Origin: Daphnia carinata
Taxonomy: Eukaryota; Arthropoda; Branchiopoda; Diplostraca; Daphniidae
Length of the DNA stretch: 64,000 nucleotides
Direction: 5' to 3'
NCBI RefSeq assembly: GCF_022539665.2
Contig: NC_081338.1
Location: 1,798,001-1,862,000 of the forward strand
Both the position numbers and the translations under genes were made by a program. Under the pieces are notes generated by a model, which was given only the letters and a program-made list of their open reading frames with translations, ran no database searches and had not been told where the DNA came from. Each line of letters opens with the position of its first letter. Position 1 is the stretch's first letter. Of the stretch, positions 58,784 through 64,000 are shown in pieces.

Positions 58784-59726
58784 CGGCTTACTACCCGGTT
58801 AGCAGCCTGTGATTAAATATTCATCAACTTAGGCTTCGGGATTTCGTTGAAGTTATTTTTTCATACCTTAGCCTGAGTGGGTCTATTTTTCTAGTGAATG
58901 AGGCAAGAGCGCTGTTAAATCGTGATCTTCCTGGAGTGTTGCCGATTCAACAGGGAGTACCTACAAAAAAGGTATCTACAACAAGTGATTAGGAAGAGAA
59001 CGTAAAATTTCCACCTGGTTTTCAATGGTCACGTTTTCTGAAATCAGTGTCTTTAGCTGCGATCGGAAATTTGCTACGATGAAGTTTGATGATGACGATT
59101 GCGATGATGATAAACAAAAACTTGATTTCCTTCAGAATCGGCGTAGGTCCATTTATGGAGTGTTGATCATTTATAATCTAGCAGAGTGACCCAGATTATA
59201 TTACCCTAGCAGAAACTTTGTGTCCAGATGGGGTCTGCGTCCGCGATACTCTAATTTAGACTCATTTTTCCGGACAAGTTTGCTTACTGAATACGGAATC
59301 AACTTGCTTAAGTACTTTCGGTTCGTTGTCTGGTACTAGCTTAGTACAAATCCGGTTTTATGGACGCAAAAAAGAAGCGAAGCGCTTAAGTCCCTAGTAC
59401 CAATGTTGGGCTCACTTTTTACTGGTCTCTTGTACGCTAGCACGAAAGCCGAGCGCTACAGCCCGTGGTACGAGTATTATACTCGTCTAATACTGGCCTA
59501 TGTCCTCAAAATTTTCTGAAAAAATTGGGATTGATGTGGATACAAAAAACCAGTATGCGACTCGTTTTTTCACTGGCCTACGTTCTTCACAATTTTCTAC
59601 CAAAAAATTTGATTGATGTACAGACAAAATACTAGGATTGGACTCGTCCTTTACTGTCTTTTGGAACTCATCTTGAATTCTGGTAAAATACCAGTATTCT
59701 ATTAAAAATTTATATGTTTCCAACCA
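58784..59726. other. No gene recognised
   Basis: Contains loosely repeated phrases with ACTCGTCTAATACTGGCCTA (about 59480) and ACTCGTTTTTTCACTGGCCTA (about 59560), i.e. an approximately 80-bp degenerate repeat. No coding is evident. Confidence 0.45.
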
Positions 59727-59762
59727 CACGACGTTTCCTCTGATATCAGAGGAAACGTCGTG
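59727..59762. repeat. Perfect 36-bp palindrome
   Basis: The left half CACGACGTTTCCTCTGAT is the exact complement of the right half ATCAGAGGAAACGTCGTG, centred on GATATC with no loop. Confidence 0.95.
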
Positions 59763-60543
59763 AAAAAGAAATATAAAGGTAGGTCGTGAAAAGATATATA
59801 TCTTTTAATTCAATTATCATTTGTAGTATTTATTTTCTTAAACTAAAAGCTAACCGGGAATGCTAGTTTGTTGACATTGATTTGTTTGTTGTACCAGCAA
59901 CAAGTTATTGTAAGTGTTTGAATTAGTTGATGCAACCTGATTGTTGAGACGGTGTTCATGAATATGAAAATCCCCTTTTGACTAATCTTCTCTAATTAAT
60001 AAATAAATTATAAATGCGGAATAAGATTGCTACAATTTTTATAACGTTTTCCGTTTGCGCATTCAGGCATGATCCAATATTGTTTAGCATCAACCTGGCC
60101 TTCTAGACAACAAAATTGTTGTCTTCTGCTTTGGAGGAAATCGATTACGTCTAACAGGCATGCAAGGGAAAATCAATACCTAACTTTCATTCCTTTTTTT
60201 TCCTTCGTACGCGTACATGCATAATTCTAGCTGAGCAATCAAATAACCTTACTAAAAGAATTTGAAAATAATTGAAAAGAAATTGTGAATACAACAGAAA
60301 ATGGTTTCCCCATACATTATTCTATATTTATATAAAAAACCCGAAATGGGAAAACTGGCAACGCCCATGCTGTCCGTATGAAATTTGTACGTATTTCACA
60401 GAAATGCCTGAAGTTCTTCGACAGAGACTCACGTTATTGTACCGTTTTGAAACGGTAAATTACACGCAGGTTTGATTTCTTGTTTAATATTCTACGTCTG
60501 GTGCAAAGTCTTTTGCATTCGTAGTGCCCATTTAACATTACTA
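59763..60543. other. No gene recognised
   Basis: AT-rich flank upstream of the 60.5-kb gene. It may include its promoter, but no defined element is seen. Confidence 0.45.
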
Positions 60544-61215
60544 ATGCAAAGCTTTGACCAATTTCAAAAGATTACTGCCACCATGGATTGTGTAGTTGAC
60601 GATAACGTGTTACATAACAACCACGACATAATTCAGCAGTCACACGTTGCAAGGAACATTCAGGTACACTTTTTCTTCAATGTTGTATATTATTATTAAC
60701 CATTTTCTGTGGTTCTAAATGTTTATCCCTAGAATGGAAGACCATTTCCAGAATGGTGTGGAAGATATGTTCCGATACAGGAAGCTAATGAAAAAAGCAA
60801 ACCTTCCAAATAGAAAGAGCCATCATGGTTTATCGTACAAACCTTAAAGAGGGGCTGTGACAACAATCCCTTATGTTCATACAGCTTTGTGACCCGTTAC
60901 TGGTTATCAAGTAACCACAAGTTTCTGCTATACCCACCATGTACTACATCAGAAGGCAATTTGAATCCTGCGTATTGGGGGGAAAAAACATTTGAAAGAT
61001 TCCACCAACCATTCAATACTTGGCTGGAATACGATGTTCATAATATTATGAATCCAGGGAACAAGCCTGGTAAGTTCCAATTACTTTATGTGCAATTATG
61101 TTGTAATCTCTAGAATTTTGTTATTGCAGTGAGTACTATTTACGAGGCAGAACTGCAGCCCAAAATTGCTGCCTTGGAAAAGAACATAAGAGATTTCAAA
61201 AAAGACATGGAATAA
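60544..61215 (+). CDS. Unrecognised three-exon gene with one in-frame TAG
   Basis: Exons 60544-60663, 60733-61069 and 61130-61215 have good splice sites (TTCAG/GTACAC; CCCTAG/AAT; CCTG/GTAAGT; ATTGCAG/TG). They total 543 nt (181 codons including the terminal TAA), and all phases agree. The start is the ATG at 60544 (MQSFDQFQKITATMD). Exon 2 has an in-frame TAG at 60811-60813 after NEKSKPSK, but the frame otherwise stays open with protein-like sequence (FVTRYWLSSNHKFLLYPPCT; GNLNPAYWGEKTFERFHQPF; NTWLEYDVHN) and ends in a helical, charged tail (LEKNIRDFKKDME). I do not recognise the family. Alternatives: a recent pseudogene, a sequencing error, or a split reading. No signal peptide is evident. 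Confidence 0.5.
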
Positions 61216-61737
61216 GTTACAAATTTCTTGTTTAAATGTCTTAAAGGATTTTTTTTTCTGTGTCCTCGTCATGCCGTGTTGGTATGTTGCCAGGACGAAC
61301 TGGATTTATCAGTCATTTCATGTAAATATAAAGAAATTTGGGTTATTCTGCAGTTATTTTTTTTTCTGAAACTGTAACAATTTTATGTAAGCAGTAAAAA
61401 TGCATTTTAAAAATCGAACAATAGTCCCATAAGGGATATCGGGTACGAGTATTGGGACGAGTACGGAAAATGAGCCCCGGCTGAGTCTAACGGCCGGGTA
61501 TGTGAACGGCTTTTGGTTCTTACTTAAGAGGCTCACCGTCTTTTTTTTTTTTTTTACCGTCCTCGATACCAGTCTAGGAGGCTGTTATGGCTGCAAACAA
61601 GCGGTCCAAATACCCGCCCGCTGGACCGGTCTAGGAATCTAGACGAGTCCGAAATACCAGTCTTGGAGGGGTTTGCCCTCTGAATTTCTGCTAGGGTAAA
61701 GTTGAAAGCGATAATAATAGTTGCATTACCTTTGGGT

Positions 61738-61966
61738 CAGCGTAAAAAACGGACGCGGACCGCTGACTGCTGACTGGAAAAACTCCGGAGTCTTAGCTGC
61801 GGACTGTCACAAAATTTTTGAAAAAAATACCCGTGGACCTCGTGGTGAAATGTGGACCGTTTCGTACGTGTACTGTTGAAAATTGCGAAACTGGTAGGGT
61901 AAACAGCGGATTGATATTTTGCGGACTTACATTACAATACCCATTGCCTACCCGGACCCCATTACC
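61738..61966. repeat. CGGAC-rich fold-back repeat, single-arm copy
   Basis: From GTCAGCGTAAAAAACGGACG to CCCATTGCCTACCCGGACCC it is the reverse complement of about 7290-7520. Only one arm is present. The solo LTR is inserted immediately after it. Confidence 0.75.
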
Positions 61967-61970
61967 ATAT

Positions 61971-62342
61971 TGTCACACTGGACTTTACTTTGTTAATGAA
62001 TTGTATTGAATTTTAATAAGAAGAAATACAAGACATAGCAGACATAAAGAATAACCACTTTTCTACTTAACTTCGAACGTGAAGAGAACTGTAGGAGAAC
62101 TTGAAGGGAACATAAGAACTTCAGAACTAACTTAGGGTAAAAAATGTATGGGCTTTTACACCCTCGTGAAGAATATACGCCCCGTCTCTAGGGTTACATA
62201 AATTCTAGGGATAACTATCTTTTACCAATTATTGGCGTGTTGCAGCATCCTTTTCAAGAGAAGATGCATTGTACGCAATTCAAATGTTGGTTGTCACGTC
62301 TTTTCAGAAATGACAATTACGTCACTATTTCCCCTCGCTACA
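61971..62342 (-). repeat. Solo LTR of the Gypsy-A/C family
   Basis: 372 bp, TGTCACACTGGACTTTACTT to CCTCGCTACA, clearly related to the Gypsy-A LTR but diverged by many substitutions and small indels. The flanks read ATAT and CTAT (one mismatch). No polypurine tract or internal sequence adjoins it. Confidence 0.85.
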
Positions 62343-64000
62343 CTATTCATTTCTGACTCTCAAACCGTTTGCTTAGCATACCCGTTGATTCGCTAATTGT
62401 TTTTCCCGCAGCTTGCCATGACCGTTTGCGGTCCATAGCTAGTAAGCCAACGGTTATATTTTCAGGTCTGCTCATCGAACTCATAGTGGAACAATCATTT
62501 GTCCGTCGCCGTTCGGGTTGAGTTTACCCGTCCTTCGTGGGATTCGATGATATGCGACTTAAACGATTCGTCTTTTGGCCGTCCTCCTACTCATTATATC
62601 ACAAATATGGCCGTCACTTCTACTCAGGTTAATAAAAAAATTGCATCTGCCCGTCAATTTTTTTATCGGATTCACCCGTACCACAGATTTCTCCGTAGCT
62701 CAAGCCAAAACTAACTAAGTGACCTGATCGCTCAGGTCACATAGTTTTTTAACCTTTCTTAACCGTTGTCAGGACGTTGATGCTGTATGATGCGAATCCA
62801 ATGAGCACGGAGTGCGGTCCCAGTTGTCAGAAAATATCTTCCATGTTTCGCAACTATGTCGTCCTTTACTTCTCAACCCTTTCACAGTCTTTCCACCCTT
62901 TCCATTCTTCCACCCGTAATTGGCGTCCACCCTAATTTGCCACCCTAAAACCACGCGGTCAAACTCGCTCTTCTTTTGTTTCTCTCGTCTCGGTTAGTTG
63001 ATACCCGGTTGATGATCAGTTAGTCTGACGAATCAGCCATAATCGGGTGACGATTCTTCCTCTCTCAAACTCTTTCTCTCTCTAAAATCATTTTGTGTCA
63101 GTGTATCTATTATCGTCCGACTCTATCTTCGCCTTCTCAGCGCCTCAGGTGGGAATAAAATAAACTATTTGGACGGCAAAAACTTAGCACCCTCTTCACT
63201 TAAAAAATTCCCTTTCGTAAAATAATTAATAATAAATGATATTACTAAAATGGGATATAGTTTAATGAATATCCTATTGATTAATGTAATTGCGAGGTCT
63301 AGGAAACATTTCCTTGTATGAAAAAAAAATTTCTAAGAAATGAGGTAGTGTCATTAGGTACCCCGTACGCTAAACGCGGTGTTCGGTTAATACATGACTA
63401 GCATGCTAGTCAATCAATCTTATAGATAACAAATTGAAAAAAATTTTGCTAGATAGCGGATTATTTAATTAACACCAGGACATTTTTTTATTTTTTTATC
63501 TTCATTTTTTCTATCCCTTTTTTTCATTCGCGCTAGGCTCCTTCCGCCATAAGACGCTATGTAAAATGGCCCCAAAAAACCCTAGTGTACGGACACTTTT
63601 GGGGGTTACTGTATGTCGTTCTAAATTAAAATACACGCTGTGGTGTTCCGTTGCTTACATACGGATCTCTACCTTTTTTGCATGAGATACACCGAAAATA
63701 CGTTGCAGGAAAAAGGAGAGAAATAAATATGTGTAGCTTTCTCAACCTTTGCCTTTTTTTATCAAGATAAACTACGAGCTTCTTATCAAAAACCTTTCTT
63801 AGGCTATACCGGCGCTTGAAAATCGACATTCATCTTATTGACGCTACGCGTAGGCTAAAAAAATGATTTAAATAAATGGCAAAGAAAAATAACGTAGTAA
63901 TACACCGTATGGAGCTGAATAGAAAAATCGATTTCTATTTTTCCCCTCAGCTCAATAATAAGGCTACTTTTAAAAAAGATCATTATTAAGGTCGAGATAT
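62343..64000. other. No gene recognised
   Basis: Unassigned sequence. A perfect hairpin GTGACCTGA-TCGC-TCAGGTCAC lies at 62719-62740. Short open frames have no supporting features. Confidence 0.45.

Noticed and set aside
60544..61215. NDUFB10-like complex I subunit
   Set aside because: Size is similar, but I could not see the expected cysteine pattern or conserved blocks.
1..64000. CRISPR arrays, bacterial operons, rRNA or tRNA genes
   Set aside because: The repeats are eukaryotic LTR, MITE and tandem types. I found no convincing tRNA cloverleaf or rRNA sequence by eye, and a tRNA scan would settle this.

Overview
The window looks like a TE-rich stretch of an arthropod nuclear genome. Introns are short (about 55-70 bp in many places), the host genes are close to animal eggless/SETDB1 and SLC30A9, and the repeats are Gypsy, BEL/Pao, hAT and TA-target DNA elements. 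A cladoceran crustacean such as Daphnia fits, but I infer this from general appearance and not from any search.

Layout. (1) 2.27-6.58 kb, minus strand: a complete 12-exon SETDB1/eggless H3K9 methyltransferase gene. All splice phases close to a 1,039-residue protein. (2) 6.6-8.9 kb: copies of a CGGAC-rich fold-back repeat, with another copy at 61.7 kb. (3) 11.13-26.92 kb: a large inverted-repeat element with arms of about 2 kb. A young Env-bearing Gypsy element (Gypsy-A, 11,765-20,662) is inserted in its left arm. Gypsy-A has 386-bp LTRs differing at one site, an ATAT target duplication, and one uninterrupted 2,305-codon Gag-Pol-Env frame. It also holds an antisense, spliced 159-codon gene between Env and the 3' LTR. 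(4) 27.31-49.51 kb: a nest. An old Gypsy-A relative (Gypsy-C, plus strand) was broken in its 5' LTR TATA region by Gypsy-B (27,495-45,217, minus strand, GTAT duplication). Gypsy-B was itself broken by a BEL/Pao element (33,198-42,362, plus strand). The gag/protease remnants of Gypsy-C hold two nested TA-target DNA elements and a solo LTR. (5) 51.84-54.93 kb, minus strand: a complete 16-exon SLC30A9 (ZnT9) gene of 525 residues, with a 505-bp hAT-like MITE 154 bp upstream of its ATG. (6) 56.4-58.8 kb: a C48-like protease remnant and a decayed hAT transposon with an 8-bp target duplication. (7) 60.5-61.2 kb: an unrecognised three-exon gene with one in-frame TAG. (8) 61.97-62.34 kb: a solo Gypsy LTR.

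The best candidates for undescribed biology are the antisense spliced gene in Gypsy-A, the single-frame Gag-Pol-Env layout shared with Gypsy-B, and the BEL leader. That leader is 2.5 kb long, with a possible accessory protein and seven evenly spaced copies of a motif matching the CTCF core. Only the two host genes are clearly intact cellular genes. SETDB1 is a transposon-silencing enzyme, so its position beside this nest is notable but probably coincidental.
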